A stretch of 64,000 nucleotides of DNA from Sphingobacterium sp. UBA4616 (GCA_002386525.1 DGIS01000025.1:133391-197390); one strand, 5' to 3'. Counted from the stretch's first letter, positions 26,365 through 36,366 are shown. Translations and numbers: made by a program. Notes: generated from the letters alone by a model not told the origin.

Positions 26365-27018
26365 TTACCTGCTATACTTTGCAACTAAAGCATAATCATA
26401 AGGGATCTGCATGGATAATTCGCGTGCATGCCAAATATCTCCTTCCGACGTTTGATAAAAGTCATAGGCATTTTTCATAAAATTCTCTCCGTTTGGAGCT
26501 TCAACCCAATCTTTCTTCTCTCGATTATACAGTAAAATCATGCAACTTACGCAGCGATAATAACCTGATATGTTCGGATTTTGATAACAGGTTCCAACTT
26601 TAATATTGATCTTTTGATTAATAATGACATCGGTCAATTTACGATCTGTGAGATGAATTAATGCGATCTGCGCGTCTTCATGGTCTGGCGCCAACTTCGT
26701 GGCCACTAATCGTTCAAAATCGGCTTTTTTAATTCTTTCGATTTCCAATGCCTTAAACTCCGGCGATACGCGATTTGTATCCACTGGATATAAGTCATTT
26801 TCTGGAGCGGCCGCAACCACATCGGTCATAGCGGATTCGTTTGTTACAGCAGCAAGAAGTTTCTTATTGTGTTCATAATTTTCCCAATCCGTCTTATCAT
26901 ACGTCATCCACTGCTGCATTTTATACAACAAAGTCTCATTTTTATTGACTTTCACAAAAAAGGCTGTCACTAAAAATGCAATGAGCAAAATAAATAGTAC
27001 AAGTAGTATTCTTTTCAA
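26365..27018 (-). CDS. Membrane-anchored protein of unknown function
   Basis: 217 aa. N-terminal span MKRILLVLFILLIAFLVTAF, without an obvious cleavage site, so probably anchored with the rest in the periplasm. The soluble part contains YYRCVSC and KVGTCYQNP, three Cys that could form disulfides or bind metal. No family recognised. Upstream partner of the DUF1266-like gene on the same strand. Confidence 0.6.
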   Translation of the reverse strand: MKRILLVLFILLIAFLVTAFFVKVNKNETLLYKMQQWMTYDKTDWENYEHNKKLLAAVTNESAMTDVVAAAPENDLYPVDTNRVSPEFKALEIERIKKADFERLVATKLAPDHEDAQIALIHLTDRKLTDVIINQKINIKVGTCYQNPNISGYYRCVSCMILLYNREKKDWVEAPNGENFMKNAYDFYQTSEGDIWHARELSMQIPYDYALVAKYSR

Positions 27019-27205
27019 ACCAAAATTATTTATTGTTAGTATGCTATATAATATTAAATGCGTGTAGCATCTTTCATTTGATGCTATAAATCTGCATATA
27101 ATTATTCAATCAGTATATCTAGAACCTATATTAGGTCAAATTTTGACGATATTTGTAGCTCAATATTCAATATTTGAAATAACTTAAAAAAAAATTAAGC
27201 GATTG

Positions 27206-27559
27206 CTATGGTTTGATAGCAATGAGTTCTATGACTTTTTCAATCGGCCTACCAATTACTGCGACACCGTCCTTTACCACGATGGGTCGCTCAATCAAAA
27301 TAGGATGTGCTAGAAGCACATCTATCCATTGTTCATCCGTCAGTTGACGGTTTTGAAATTTCTCTTGAAACACCGATTCTCCTTTTCTAATGAGCTCAAA
27401 AGGTGTTATCCCGAGTTGCCCCAATAACTCGACTAATTGTGCCTTGGTCGGCACGTCGTTTAGATAGTCGTGTACCTCAAATTGAGCGCTATGCTTTTCT
27501 AACAGTTTCAGTACATTGCAGCTCTTGCTACAATGTATATTGTGGTAAATTTTAATCAT
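27206..27559 (-). CDS. ArsC/Spx-family arsenate reductase-like protein
   Basis: 117 aa, the length of glutaredoxin-dependent ArsC/YfgD proteins. Thioredoxin-like start MIKIYHNIHCSKSCNVLKLL with the catalytic Cys10, then LNDVPTKAQL, LGITPFELIRKGE, HPILIERPIVV and VIGRPIEKVIELI, all typical of the family. At the active site CSKSC replaces the usual CxxSR, giving a second Cys four residues on, a possible redox pair. No ars genes are nearby, so arsenate reduction is not assured. Confidence 0.87.
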   Translation of the reverse strand: MIKIYHNIHCSKSCNVLKLLEKHSAQFEVHDYLNDVPTKAQLVELLGQLGITPFELIRKGESVFQEKFQNRQLTDEQWIDVLLAHPILIERPIVVKDGVAVIGRPIEKVIELIAIKP

Positions 27560-27647
27560 GGTCGCAACGTGTAAAAATTTTATCCCTCAGAAAACCCATT
27601 CTGAACACTCCAAAAATAGCAACAAAATCATGAATCATTCGAAGTAA

Positions 27648-27830
27648 GTAGCGCATTGCCGCTTTAGAAAAGACGATAGTTTACCTAAATGGATAAAAAT
27701 AACGGTGGAAAAAAGTCTGAAACGTCTGGTTACAAATACGATAGACCTCTATTATGCACATGGTGTAGATCCGAATCTAGCGGAAAATGCTGGAGCCATT
27801 GACGTAGAATTATTGGATATTATAAAATAA
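27648..27830 (+). pseudogene. Aldo/keto reductase gene remnant
   Basis: A frame with no start, opened after TAA (27645-27647) and closed by TAA (27828-27830), reads ...VEKSLKRLVTNTIDLYYAHG then VDPNLAENAG. This is the conserved AKR segment (VExSLKRLxTDYIDLYYxHxVDP) around the strand-6 region of the TIM barrel. Neither the catalytic Tyr/Lys half nor the C-terminal half is present, so it is a decayed fragment of about 60 codons lying between arsC-like and the kinase gene. Confidence 0.75.
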
Positions 27831-27846
27831 TTATCCATCGGAGACA

Positions 27847-29595
27847 TTAGTTTTCACTGGAAGCCGCACTGCGCAATGAAAAATAAAAAGAACTTCCAGC
27901 ACCATAATCACTTTCAACGCCGATTTCTCCCCCCTGTGCTTCTATAAACTCTTTACTGATACTTAAACCAAGACCGGTTCCCCCTTTCTTAGAGCCCGGC
28001 ACACGAAAGTAACGTGCAAAGATTTTCTCGAGGTACTTAGCTTCTATTCCTTGTCCATTGTCTTTTACGGTAAATCTGGTTTTAAGTCCTATACTTTCAA
28101 CGGCTATATGGATGACAGAATCTTCGTAGGAATATCGTACTGCATTGGAAAGGAAATTTGTCAATACCCACGCTGTTTTTTCATTGTCAGCAACAATGTA
28201 CTTCGCCGTCGGCGCTACTTCAATAGTAAAATGAATATTTTTCTGGTTGGCAGCAAATTGATTAGCCATGACTGCGTATTCAATAATAGGCTGTATTTCT
28301 GTCGTATGTAAATTAATCTGAATAGAACCGCTTTCAACTTGGGTCATATTTAACAGTTCGCCTGTAATCTGAAGTAAGCGGTTGGAATCATCCTTTATTC
28401 CATTTACCAGCGCGAGCTGTTCGGTATTCAACGGGCCTATTTGCTCGTTCTCCAGCAATTGAACTCCCATCTGAATCGCTGCAATAGGTGTCTTGAACTC
28501 GTGGGATACGGTACCGATAAAGTTCGTTTTTGCTAGATCGAGTTCCTTGAATGGTGTGATATTCTTTAGAATAACTACCTGACCGATAAATTTTGGCTCA
28601 GATTCGCCAGTCGGCAGCACATTAATATCAATAACATCTTTTTCGAAATAGCTTTCTCTGTCGTCTGCATATATTTTAATGGCATTTTTTTCCCGATTTG
28701 CTGCAGGAATAAGAAGATCTTTAAAAATATCTTTCGCGAGATCGTTTTCTTCCGAAACCGTTAAAGCAGACCTTCCAAGAAGTTGATCTTTGTGCAGGCT
28801 TGTGATGCGAAGAGCCTCTTCATTAACGAAGATAACCCTCCGTTCCTCGTCGAAACCAATAACAGGATCACGCATATTGTCCACGAGAGCCTCTATTCGT
28901 TTTTTTTCTTTTAAAATTTTTTCCAGTTTACTTTCAGCGTATTCTTCCAATTTCTCTGCCATGGAATTAAATGAGGTAACAAGTTCGGCAAACTCACCAA
29001 TACTCTGATTATCAATACGTTCCTTGTAGTTCTGTCCTGCAATTTGTCGAATGCTAGCCGTCAATCTTGCAATCGGATCAGCTATATTGGATGGCAGGTT
29101 GACCAACAAAATGAAAGCTATAATAAAACAGAGTGCGCCGGCAAATGAAATGACCAGAATGGCATGTTCTGCAGTTTTATCCGCGACAATACTCTTCCGG
29201 GAAATTGCGATCATATTTTGCTCCATTAATAATGCAATATCCTTTCTGATGGAGGAGACAACAGCAATATTTAGGGGTTTATCTTTCAGTTGTAAAAAAT
29301 GCTTCGCTATTGCATTCGTCGTTTGCTGTTCCCCAACTTCGGTAACATTTTTCCGTTGTTTGTCCAGATTGACTTCGAAGCTGGTAAAAGCCTTTTTTTC
29401 CACAGGAATTTCCTCCAGTGCCAATAACATATTTTTGGCATACAGCAGCGTATTATAGTTCGCCGTCAATATATTTGCGGTATCTTTTTTTAATCGGTTC
29501 ACATACCAGCCACTTAACGCGGCAAGTAAAAAGATCATGAGAAACAGTGCCCCCACACCGAATGTAAGTTTGGTTTTTATTTTCATCTTATTCAA
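27847..29595 (-). CDS. Sensor histidine kinase (HAMP-PAS-HisKA-HATPase) of the kdp locus
   Basis: 582 aa. Two membrane spans (about 10-32 and 143-168) enclose a periplasmic helical sensor, then HAMP (about 168-222), PAS (about 230-345), HisKA with NFIGTVSHEFKTPIAAIQ (phospho-His near 366) and HATPase with NFLSNAVRYS, VKDNGQGI and GGTGLGLSI. It starts 15 bp after the short KdpD gene and ends the kdp operon. In classic KdpD the sensor and kinase are one chain; here the kinase is a separate NtrY-like protein. No response regulator follows. Partnering with the short KdpD is inferred from location. Confidence 0.9.
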   Translation of the reverse strand: MNKMKIKTKLTFGVGALFLMIFLLAALSGWYVNRLKKDTANILTANYNTLLYAKNMLLALEEIPVEKKAFTSFEVNLDKQRKNVTEVGEQQTTNAIAKHFLQLKDKPLNIAVVSSIRKDIALLMEQNMIAISRKSIVADKTAEHAILVISFAGALCFIIAFILLVNLPSNIADPIARLTASIRQIAGQNYKERIDNQSIGEFAELVTSFNSMAEKLEEYAESKLEKILKEKKRIEALVDNMRDPVIGFDEERRVIFVNEEALRITSLHKDQLLGRSALTVSEENDLAKDIFKDLLIPAANREKNAIKIYADDRESYFEKDVIDINVLPTGESEPKFIGQVVILKNITPFKELDLAKTNFIGTVSHEFKTPIAAIQMGVQLLENEQIGPLNTEQLALVNGIKDDSNRLLQITGELLNMTQVESGSIQINLHTTEIQPIIEYAVMANQFAANQKNIHFTIEVAPTAKYIVADNEKTAWVLTNFLSNAVRYSYEDSVIHIAVESIGLKTRFTVKDNGQGIEAKYLEKIFARYFRVPGSKKGGTGLGLSISKEFIEAQGGEIGVESDYGAGSSFYFSLRSAASSEN

Positions 29596-29610
29596 AATTG
29601 GCCTTTATCA

Positions 29611-30732
29611 TTAAGACAATATTATCAGATCAACATCTTCAGTAGACAGCTGTGCCAAAAGTTTGCTAAAAATATCTCTAGCCAGTAAAATCCTCAAAAG
29701 GGACAACCGCGGTTTCCCAATACAAACTGTAGTGATCTTACGTGTCACACAGAGGGTGATGATCTCCTTGGCTACGCTCCGGCTTTCTACTTTAATAATT
29801 TCCCCTCCTAGTTCTGTTGCCAATTTGAAATTATTGATCAAGTGCCGTTGTTTATTCAACGCAATCCGATCGCCGCGTTCTTTTGGTAACTGTACATATA
29901 GCAAAAACCAGCTACTGTTGTAATATCCTGCCAATCTTGCTGTCTTTCGGATGACGTTTTTTGCTTTTGTTTCATTGGAACTTATACAGGCCAAGAAACG
30001 TTCCTTTCGCACCCATCGCTGGGGCTGCACTTCGGTCTCTACTTTGCGCTGAACCTGGGAGGCCACTTCCTTCAATGCCATCTCGCGCAACTGCAAAATA
30101 TGCTCACTTTTAAAGAAATTTTGAAGTGCAGCCTGAATTTTTGAGGCATCATAGATCTTGCCCTCTTTTAGACGAACAATAAGTTCCTCTGCGGTGAGGT
30201 CAATATTAACGACTTCGTCTGCAGAATCAATAACACTGTCGGGAACTCTTTCTTGCACTTCGATCCCTGTAATTGCTTTGACTTCTTCGTTTAAACTTTC
30301 GATATGCTGGATATTAACAGCACTGATTACATTAATCCCTGCTTCGAGAATTTCGATGACATCTTGCCATCGTTTGGCATTTTTGCTGCCTTCAATATTG
30401 GTATGTGCCAGCTCATCGATAATGACAACCTCTGGACGTGAATTCAAAACAGCATACAGATCCAATTCCTCCAACTGCTTGCCTTTGTAAAAAAGATGAC
30501 GCCGAGCAATAATCGGAATACCATCAAGCAATTGATGTGTATCCTTTCGATTATGGGTCTCAATATAGCCGATACGCACATCGATTCCGCCCTGTAAAAG
30601 TGTATGTGCATCCTGTAGCATGCGATATGTTTTTCCGACACCAGCACTCATTCCAATATAAAGTTTGAATCGCCCTCGTTTCGATTTCCGGATCAGATCC
30701 AGAAAGTGCTCAGCGCTTTTCCTTTCTTCCAT
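29611..30732 (-). CDS. kdpD: Short KdpD: KdpD sensor plus universal-stress domain, no kinase
   Basis: 373 aa. KdpD domain (about 15-225) with the Walker A GMSAGVGKTYRML, IGYIETHNRKDT, Walker-B-like VVIIDELAHTN and the GSKNAKRWQDV motif; a USP-like domain (about 240-372) ending DVDLIILS. The four-TM region and histidine kinase of full-length KdpD (about 890 aa) are absent; a separate kinase gene follows. Similar kinase-less KdpD forms are known in several phyla. It senses K+ or ATP/c-di-AMP in other bacteria; here only the family is seen. A strong hairpin lies between it and the porin gene. Confidence 0.9.
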   Translation of the reverse strand: MEERKSAEHFLDLIRKSKRGRFKLYIGMSAGVGKTYRMLQDAHTLLQGGIDVRIGYIETHNRKDTHQLLDGIPIIARRHLFYKGKQLEELDLYAVLNSRPEVVIIDELAHTNIEGSKNAKRWQDVIEILEAGINVISAVNIQHIESLNEEVKAITGIEVQERVPDSVIDSADEVVNIDLTAEELIVRLKEGKIYDASKIQAALQNFFKSEHILQLREMALKEVASQVQRKVETEVQPQRWVRKERFLACISSNETKAKNVIRKTARLAGYYNSSWFLLYVQLPKERGDRIALNKQRHLINNFKLATELGGEIIKVESRSVAKEIITLCVTRKITTVCIGKPRLSLLRILLARDIFSKLLAQLSTEDVDLIILS

Positions 30733-30753
30733 GTCTAATACCTTTCATTGTCA

Positions 30754-30791
30754 AAAGGTTCCTGCCGATGTAACACAAGGCAGGAACCTTT
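30754..30791 (-). terminator. Strong hairpin between porin and kdpD genes
   Basis: AAAGGTTCCTGCC (30754-30766) pairs exactly with GGCAGGAACCTTT (30779-30791); 13-bp GC-rich stem, 12-nt loop. In the minus direction it is followed by TTTTGACAATG, a short T-run. It may be a partial terminator or mRNA-end stabiliser that lowers sensor expression relative to the pump. Confidence 0.75.
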
Positions 30792-30795
30792 GTTT

Positions 30796-31881
30796 TTAAA
30801 AACTAACCGTTAGTGCCGTGACAGCCGTCACGGTATTTTTAAGCAGCTGATTTGACCGATCAAGAAACATAGCATCTTTATTCCTGAGGTTGCGCAACTC
30901 TGTACGCCAAAGAACATTTGGGAGAATCGCATAATCAGCATTTAAAGAGTAGCCAAATGTTTGAAAGCCCTGAGCTGTTCCAGTAGAAACAATAACACCA
31001 TGTTTATCGTTGTAATATTCTCCTCTTGCTGTTAAGCTAAATCTTTCAGTCGTTGCGTATCGTGCAATTAACACGGTCGTGTACCATACGTTGTACGTTG
31101 AGCTCCCCCTTGCTTTTTGTTCTGCCCCAATATCAAATCCCACTGTAATGCCTAGCTTTTGGTGCATTTGATAGATTGCATACAGGTTATGGAAATAACG
31201 CATCTGTCTTACACTATCCGCTTTATCGCTGCCGATAAAAGAACCGCTATTAATGGTCCATTTATCTGTGGGTTTATAGACCAATTGATGTCCAAATGCA
31301 GGCAAACTACTGCCATCTACACGTTGAATACGCTGCCAGCCGTTTAAAACAAGCCCACTTAAAAACAGTTTTCCAGAAGCAGATGTGTACGATATTTTTG
31401 CGCCAGTTTCGAAATATGGCGAATTATCAGCAAAAATACTTCTCGTTACAGTCCAATTGTCCTTTCCTATAGCGCTTTCAAAGCCCAAATGGGAGGAAAA
31501 TATTCCGGCATCGATCCATAGATTGTGCTTTTTCGAGATGCGAACACCAGCATTCGCTTCGTAAATATTTTTTAAAACGCCAGGTTCCGCACTATAATTG
31601 GCATTCATATATGTACCGACACCTAATGCAAGATTTGCACGGGTATTCGTTGTTTCGTATGCAGCTTTTAAAAGTGCCAAATTTATGTTTACTTCATTCG
31701 CTCTGTTATGGCTATAAACAAACCCGGGGCGGGTGTTTCCAATTGGATTATTAAAGTCCCGAAGGTAATATGCTTCAAGGTAACCGCTAATAGCCAATGA
31801 GATATTTCTAGTCGTATCCTGCTGTGCAAATAATTGTGTTGTGCCTAGTAACATAAAGGCCAACATCGCGAGTTTTTTCAT
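30796..31881 (-). CDS. Outer-membrane beta-barrel porin within the kdp operon
   Basis: 361 aa from the ATG at 31881 (MKKLAMLAFMLLGTTQLFAQ, a signal peptide cut near residue 20); the longer frame adds 15 residues that are not part of the signal. The rest alternates aromatic and polar residues and ends with a terminal Phe (TAVTALTVSF), as in outer-membrane barrels. It resembles the putative porin family (BBP2/OprP-like) often placed between kdpC and kdpD in Bacteroidota. The likely job is K+ entry across the outer membrane, inferred from context. Confidence 0.85.
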   Translation of the reverse strand: MKKLAMLAFMLLGTTQLFAQQDTTRNISLAISGYLEAYYLRDFNNPIGNTRPGFVYSHNRANEVNINLALLKAAYETTNTRANLALGVGTYMNANYSAEPGVLKNIYEANAGVRISKKHNLWIDAGIFSSHLGFESAIGKDNWTVTRSIFADNSPYFETGAKISYTSASGKLFLSGLVLNGWQRIQRVDGSSLPAFGHQLVYKPTDKWTINSGSFIGSDKADSVRQMRYFHNLYAIYQMHQKLGITVGFDIGAEQKARGSSTYNVWYTTVLIARYATTERFSLTARGEYYNDKHGVIVSTGTAQGFQTFGYSLNADYAILPNVLWRTELRNLRNKDAMFLDRSNQLLKNTVTAVTALTVSF

Positions 31882-31928
31882 ATATATCGTTGTTATAAAG
31901 TGGATGTCAAGGGCTCCTCCGGTCAATT

Positions 31929-32495
31929 TTATTTTTCAGCCATCTTATCCAATGCTATATTTAGTTCAAGGACATTGACCTTTCGAGGTCCGAATATATG
32001 CCACAAAGGTGCCTGCACGTGGGCATCGACAAGAGACTGTAAGCTATTGACAGATATACCTCTCGCTTTCACAATACGGTCAATTTGTATTTTTGCTGCT
32101 TCAACGGAAATATCGGGGTCCAAACCACTACCGCTGGCTGTAACGATGTCTACAGGTACCTGTTCGCGTTTTACCGTAGGATTGTGCACTAAGAAAGTAT
32201 CAATACGGGATTTCACTTCCAAAAGGTATTCTCCATTGGACGGACCTTTGTTGCTTCCCCCAGATCCTGCTGCGTTGTAACCGACTGCTGAAGGACGCGA
32301 CCAGAAATAATCATCGCCTGAAAAAGCCTGGCCAATATTCCTGTAATACGTCTGACCATTATGTTTTAGGATTTCGCCTTTTCCACGATTGGGTGCTATT
32401 TGAGCTATCGCCCATACAAGGGCTGGATATACAACTGCCAGTAGGAGCAATAAAATCATTGTAATCTTTATCGCTGGATATAGATGTGTTTTCAT
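31929..32495 (-). CDS. kdpC: K+-transporting ATPase subunit C
   Basis: 188 aa. A single N-terminal membrane span (MILLLLLAVVYPALVWAIAQ) and a periplasmic domain with GQAFSGDDYFWSRPSA, PSNGEYLLE, PVDIVTASGSGLDPDIS and KVNVLELNIALD, all standard KdpC motifs. KdpC is the accessory subunit that stabilises the KdpA-KdpB complex and raises ATP affinity. It follows kdpB after 22 bp. Confidence 0.97.
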   Translation of the reverse strand: MKTHLYPAIKITMILLLLLAVVYPALVWAIAQIAPNRGKGEILKHNGQTYYRNIGQAFSGDDYFWSRPSAVGYNAAGSGGSNKGPSNGEYLLEVKSRIDTFLVHNPTVKREQVPVDIVTASGSGLDPDISVEAAKIQIDRIVKARGISVNSLQSLVDAHVQAPLWHIFGPRKVNVLELNIALDKMAEK

Positions 32496-32517
32496 TTTCT
32501 TTTGTGATTAAAATTCA

Positions 32518-34527
32518 TTAGATGAATAGAGAAACCAGTAGATCGATGGCCTTGATTCCAACAAATGGAACAAGTACCCCTCCAAGTCCAAATACGAGCA
32601 GGTTTCGTCGCAACAATGCACTTGCACCGATCGGTTTGTATGCAACACCTTTTAATGCTAAGGGAATAAGTAATGGAATAATAATGGCATTAAATATAAC
32701 GGCAGATAGTATAGCACTTTGGGGGCTACTGAGCTGCATGATATTCAAGCCCTGAAGTGCCGGTATTGCTGCAATAAACAAGGCCGGAATAATAGCAAAA
32801 TATTTGGCGACATCGTTTGCAATGCTGAACGTAGTTAGCGTACCCCGAGTCATCAGCAATTGCTTACCTATTTCTACCACTTCAATCAATTTGGTGGGAT
32901 CGTTGTCAAGATCGACCATGTTGCCGGCTTCTTTTGCAGCTTGTGTTCCACTATTCATCGCTACTCCAACATCGGCTTGCGCAAGTGCCGGGGCATCGTT
33001 TGTGCCATCCCCCATCATTGCTACCAATCGCCCGTCGAGCTGTTCTTTTTTAATGTAGTTCATCTTATCTTCAGGCTTAGCTTCTGCAATGAAATCATCT
33101 ACGCCTGCTTTTTCAGCAATATACCTGGCAGTTAGCGGATTGTCTCCCGTCACCATAACAGTCTTGATACCCATTTTTCGCAATCTTTCAAATCTTTCGT
33201 GTATTCCGGGTTTTATTACATCCTGCAATTCTATCACTCCCAGCACCTGTTCATTCTCGGCAACGACCAGTGGTGTACCACCGTTTTGGGAAATAAGCTT
33301 CACGCGTTCTTCGATTTCCTGCGGAAATCTATTGCCAGCTTTTAAAACAATATTTCGAATAGCATCGGTCGCACCTTTACGGATACGTGTTTGTGCAAAG
33401 TCTATTCCTGAGCTGCGGGTCTCGGCGGTAAACTTGATAAATTCGGGGTTTTCGACCTTATAGCTCGAAGGATTAACCTCCGCCAATTCTACGATTGATT
33501 TGCCCTCAGGTGTTTCATCAGCCATCGAGCTCAACGTTGCCGCCCGCACCAACGATTCCATCATGACACCATCTGCAGGGTAAAAGTTTGTCGCCTTACG
33601 ATTTCCAATGGTGATTGTTCCGGTTTTATCCAGCAACAATACATCAATATCGCCAGCTGTTTCAACGGCTTTACCACTTTTCGTAATGACATTCGCGCGA
33701 AGTGCCCGATCCATCCCCGCTATACCAATTGCCGATAGAAGACCGCCTATTGTGGTGGGAATAAGACAGACGAAGAGTGAAATAAACGACGCTATGGTGA
33801 TACCGACATTGGCATAATTTGCAAATGGTTTTAAGGTTACGGTTACGATGATAAACACGAGTGTAAAACCTGCTAGAAGGATCGTCAATGCAATCTCATT
33901 CGGCGTTTTTTGTCGGCTAGCCCCTTCGACCAAAGCAATCATCTTATCTAAAAAGCTTTCGCCCGGTTCTGTTGTCACCTGTACAACAATTCGATCCGAC
34001 AGCACCTTGGTACCACCGGTAACTGAGCTTTTATCTCCCCCAGCCTCGCGGATTACCGGTGCCGATTCCCCTGTAATTGCGCTTTCATCAATGGTTGCCA
34101 ATCCCTCAATAATCTCACCATCCAACGGAATTACATCCCCGGCTTGACAGACAAACACGTCACCTTTTTTCAATTGTGCGGATGAGACTACCCGGCCATC
34201 GCGTAAAGTTGCGGGGGTTTCCTCCCTTGTTTTCCGCAAGCTGTCTGCTTGCGCTTTACCCCGGGCCTCTGCAATTGCCTCTGCAAAGTTGCCAAAGAGC
34301 AAGGTCAAAAATAGAATAACGAATACCGTAAAATTATACCCCAATGTACCTTGTGATTTTTCTCCAGCCATTATCCATAGACAGACCACAGCCATAATCA
34401 ATGTTCCGACTTCTACGGTAAACATCACTGGGTTACGGAACATTATTTTCGGATTCAGCTTCACGAAAGATTGCTTTAATGCTTTTTGGACAAGTTCTTT
34501 CTGAAACAATGTTTGTTGATTGCTCAT
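32518..34527 (-). CDS. kdpB: K+-transporting P-type ATPase subunit B
   Basis: 669 aa, normal KdpB length. P-type ATPase motifs: TGES in the actuator domain ([10 protein letters not shown]), phosphorylation site [20 protein letters not shown] and [19 protein letters not shown]; seven hydrophobic spans. KdpB hydrolyses ATP to drive K+ from KdpA into the cytoplasm. The TGES Ser is the residue phosphorylated as an off-switch in E. coli. It follows kdpA after 24 bp in the minus-strand operon. Confidence 0.98.
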   Translation of the reverse strand: MSNQQTLFQKELVQKALKQSFVKLNPKIMFRNPVMFTVEVGTLIMAVVCLWIMAGEKSQGTLGYNFTVFVILFLTLLFGNFAEAIAEARGKAQADSLRKTREETPATLRDGRVVSSAQLKKGDVFVCQAGDVIPLDGEIIEGLATIDESAITGESAPVIREAGGDKSSVTGGTKVLSDRIVVQVTTEPGESFLDKMIALVEGASRQKTPNEIALTILLAGFTLVFIIVTVTLKPFANYANVGITIASFISLFVCLIPTTIGGLLSAIGIAGMDRALRANVITKSGKAVETAGDIDVLLLDKTGTITIGNRKATNFYPADGVMMESLVRAATLSSMADETPEGKSIVELAEVNPSSYKVENPEFIKFTAETRSSGIDFAQTRIRKGATDAIRNIVLKAGNRFPQEIEERVKLISQNGGTPLVVAENEQVLGVIELQDVIKPGIHERFERLRKMGIKTVMVTGDNPLTARYIAEKAGVDDFIAEAKPEDKMNYIKKEQLDGRLVAMMGDGTNDAPALAQADVGVAMNSGTQAAKEAGNMVDLDNDPTKLIEVVEIGKQLLMTRGTLTTFSIANDVAKYFAIIPALFIAAIPALQGLNIMQLSSPQSAILSAVIFNAIIIPLLIPLALKGVAYKPIGASALLRRNLLVFGLGGVLVPFVGIKAIDLLVSLFI

Positions 34528-34551
34528 TTTAAAGTGCTTTAATTTTACGTA

Positions 34552-36237
34552 TTACATGGAAAAATATTCCGCTATTGGACCCAAGGCCAGTGCTGGGAAG
34601 AAAGAGAGCGCTGCGATAATCGCAATCACGGCAAATACCATCAAACCGAATGTACTGGTATCTGTCTTTAACGTCCCCTCCCCTTCTGGTATGAATTTCT
34701 TTTCGGCCAACAATCCTGCAATAGCTATAGGGCCTATGATCGGTATAAAACGGCCGAGCAACAAGACGATACCCGTCGAGATATTCCACCAAATTGTATT
34801 GTCTCCAAGCCCTTCAAAGCCACTTCCATTGTTCGCCGCAGATGAGGTGTATTCGTACAATATTTCACTAAAACCATGGAATCCAGGATTGTTCAATGTA
34901 GAAGCACCCTGGGCTGGAAATGCTGTCGCAAGTGCTGTACCGACAAGGATTAGAAAAGGATGGGCAAGAGCAACAATCATGGCGATTTTCATTTCGCGCG
35001 CTTCCACTTTCTTACCCATAAACTCAGGCGTACGCCCTACCATTAAACCGCTGATGAAAACAGCGAGTATAATAAAAATAAAGAAGTTGAGTATTCCAGC
35101 TCCCACACCACCATAGAAGGCATTTACCATCATGGCTATCAATTCGTTCATTCCAGATAAGGGCATATAACTATCATGCATCGAATTGACCGAACCTGTC
35201 GAAATCATCGTTGTAACGATACTCCAAAACCCTGATGCGGCGGCACCTATACGTACCTCTTTTCCCTCCATAGCTCCCATCGATGTGTCAATCCCCATCT
35301 GTGCAATAGCTGGATTTCCTGCAAGCTCCATTTTTATATTTGGAATGACCAGCAGGAGAAAACCAATGGTCATTACACCAAACATCATCCATGAAAATTT
35401 GCGTTTGCGAATAAAAAAACCAAAGGCAAATATCATGGCCATCGGGATAATAAACTGGGCGATCATTTCAACCATGTTGGTCAAATAATTCGGATTCTCG
35501 AGTGGATGCGCGCTGTTCGCGCCGAAGAAACCACCACCATTTGTACCCAGATGTTTAATTGGAACAAAGGCAGCTACTGGTCCGCGGCTCACCTCTAAAG
35601 TATCTCCGCCCATTGTCACCATACTGTCCTTACCTTCGAAGGTCATAGGCATGCCTTGGAACACAAAAACGGTAGCAACCAACACAGAAAGAGGCAGTAA
35701 AATACGGGTACATGATTTTACAAAGAAATCATAAAAATTACCCAATTGGGTTGTTGTTTTATCCCTAAAAGCTTTGAAAATAACAACTGCGGCAGCCATG
35801 CCAACACCGGCTGTCACGAACTGAAGAAACATGAGCCAAATTTGTCCAAGATAGCTTACGCCAGATTCACCCGAATAGTGCTGAAGATTACAGTTGACCA
35901 AAAAGGATATACTGGTATTAAAAGCCAAATCAGCAGTCATTCCTGGATTTCCATCGGGATTCAAAGGCAAATGCCCCATATTCATTAAGATAACCATACT
36001 CAATAGAAACCAAACCAAATTGATAGTCAAAAGAGCAATAAGGTGTTGTTTCCAAGTCATCTGGGAAGTAGGTTCAATTCCTGTCAGTCGATAAAAAAAT
36101 CTTTCAATGGGCTCAAAGAATGGATCTAACCACGTCTTTTCATTGCCATATACCTTAGCTATATATTTTCCCAGGGGAAGTCCAAGCAGCAATGTTACGA
36201 TGAACATTACTATGATTCCAAGAATCTCTGTATTCAT
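34552..36237 (-). CDS. kdpA: K+-transporting ATPase subunit A
   Basis: 561 aa from the ATG at 36237 (MNTEILGIIVMFIVTLLLGL); the frame is open for 11 more codons but these lack the family pattern. About ten membrane spans. K+-selectivity-filter-like loops are visible: NTSISFLVNCNLQHYSGESG, GTNGGGFFGANSAHPLENP, NAFYGGVGAGILNF and TSSAANNGSGFEG. KdpA is the channel-like subunit of the pump. A 129-bp gap separates it from kdpF, which shows no gene. Confidence 0.97.
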   Translation of the reverse strand: MNTEILGIIVMFIVTLLLGLPLGKYIAKVYGNEKTWLDPFFEPIERFFYRLTGIEPTSQMTWKQHLIALLTINLVWFLLSMVILMNMGHLPLNPDGNPGMTADLAFNTSISFLVNCNLQHYSGESGVSYLGQIWLMFLQFVTAGVGMAAAVVIFKAFRDKTTTQLGNFYDFFVKSCTRILLPLSVLVATVFVFQGMPMTFEGKDSMVTMGGDTLEVSRGPVAAFVPIKHLGTNGGGFFGANSAHPLENPNYLTNMVEMIAQFIIPMAMIFAFGFFIRKRKFSWMMFGVMTIGFLLLVIPNIKMELAGNPAIAQMGIDTSMGAMEGKEVRIGAAASGFWSIVTTMISTGSVNSMHDSYMPLSGMNELIAMMVNAFYGGVGAGILNFFIFIILAVFISGLMVGRTPEFMGKKVEAREMKIAMIVALAHPFLILVGTALATAFPAQGASTLNNPGFHGFSEILYEYTSSAANNGSGFEGLGDNTIWWNISTGIVLLLGRFIPIIGPIAIAGLLAEKKFIPEGEGTLKTDTSTFGLMVFAVIAIIAALSFFPALALGPIAEYFSM

Positions 36238-36366
36238 TTCTTTAATTGATTTGTATAAAAAGTGTATCATTTCCCATCTTTAACTCACACCATACCCCTT
36301 TTTCCATTTCATGGTAGGGTAGAGCACTATTACATGAGTGACGATATCGTATGAGCAATCTCATTA

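Noticed and set aside
34520..35116. 198-aa plus-strand ORF over kdpA
   Set aside because: It lies antisense to a well-supported kdpA coding sequence; low-complexity Ile/Pro/Ala content is typical of antisense to membrane proteins.
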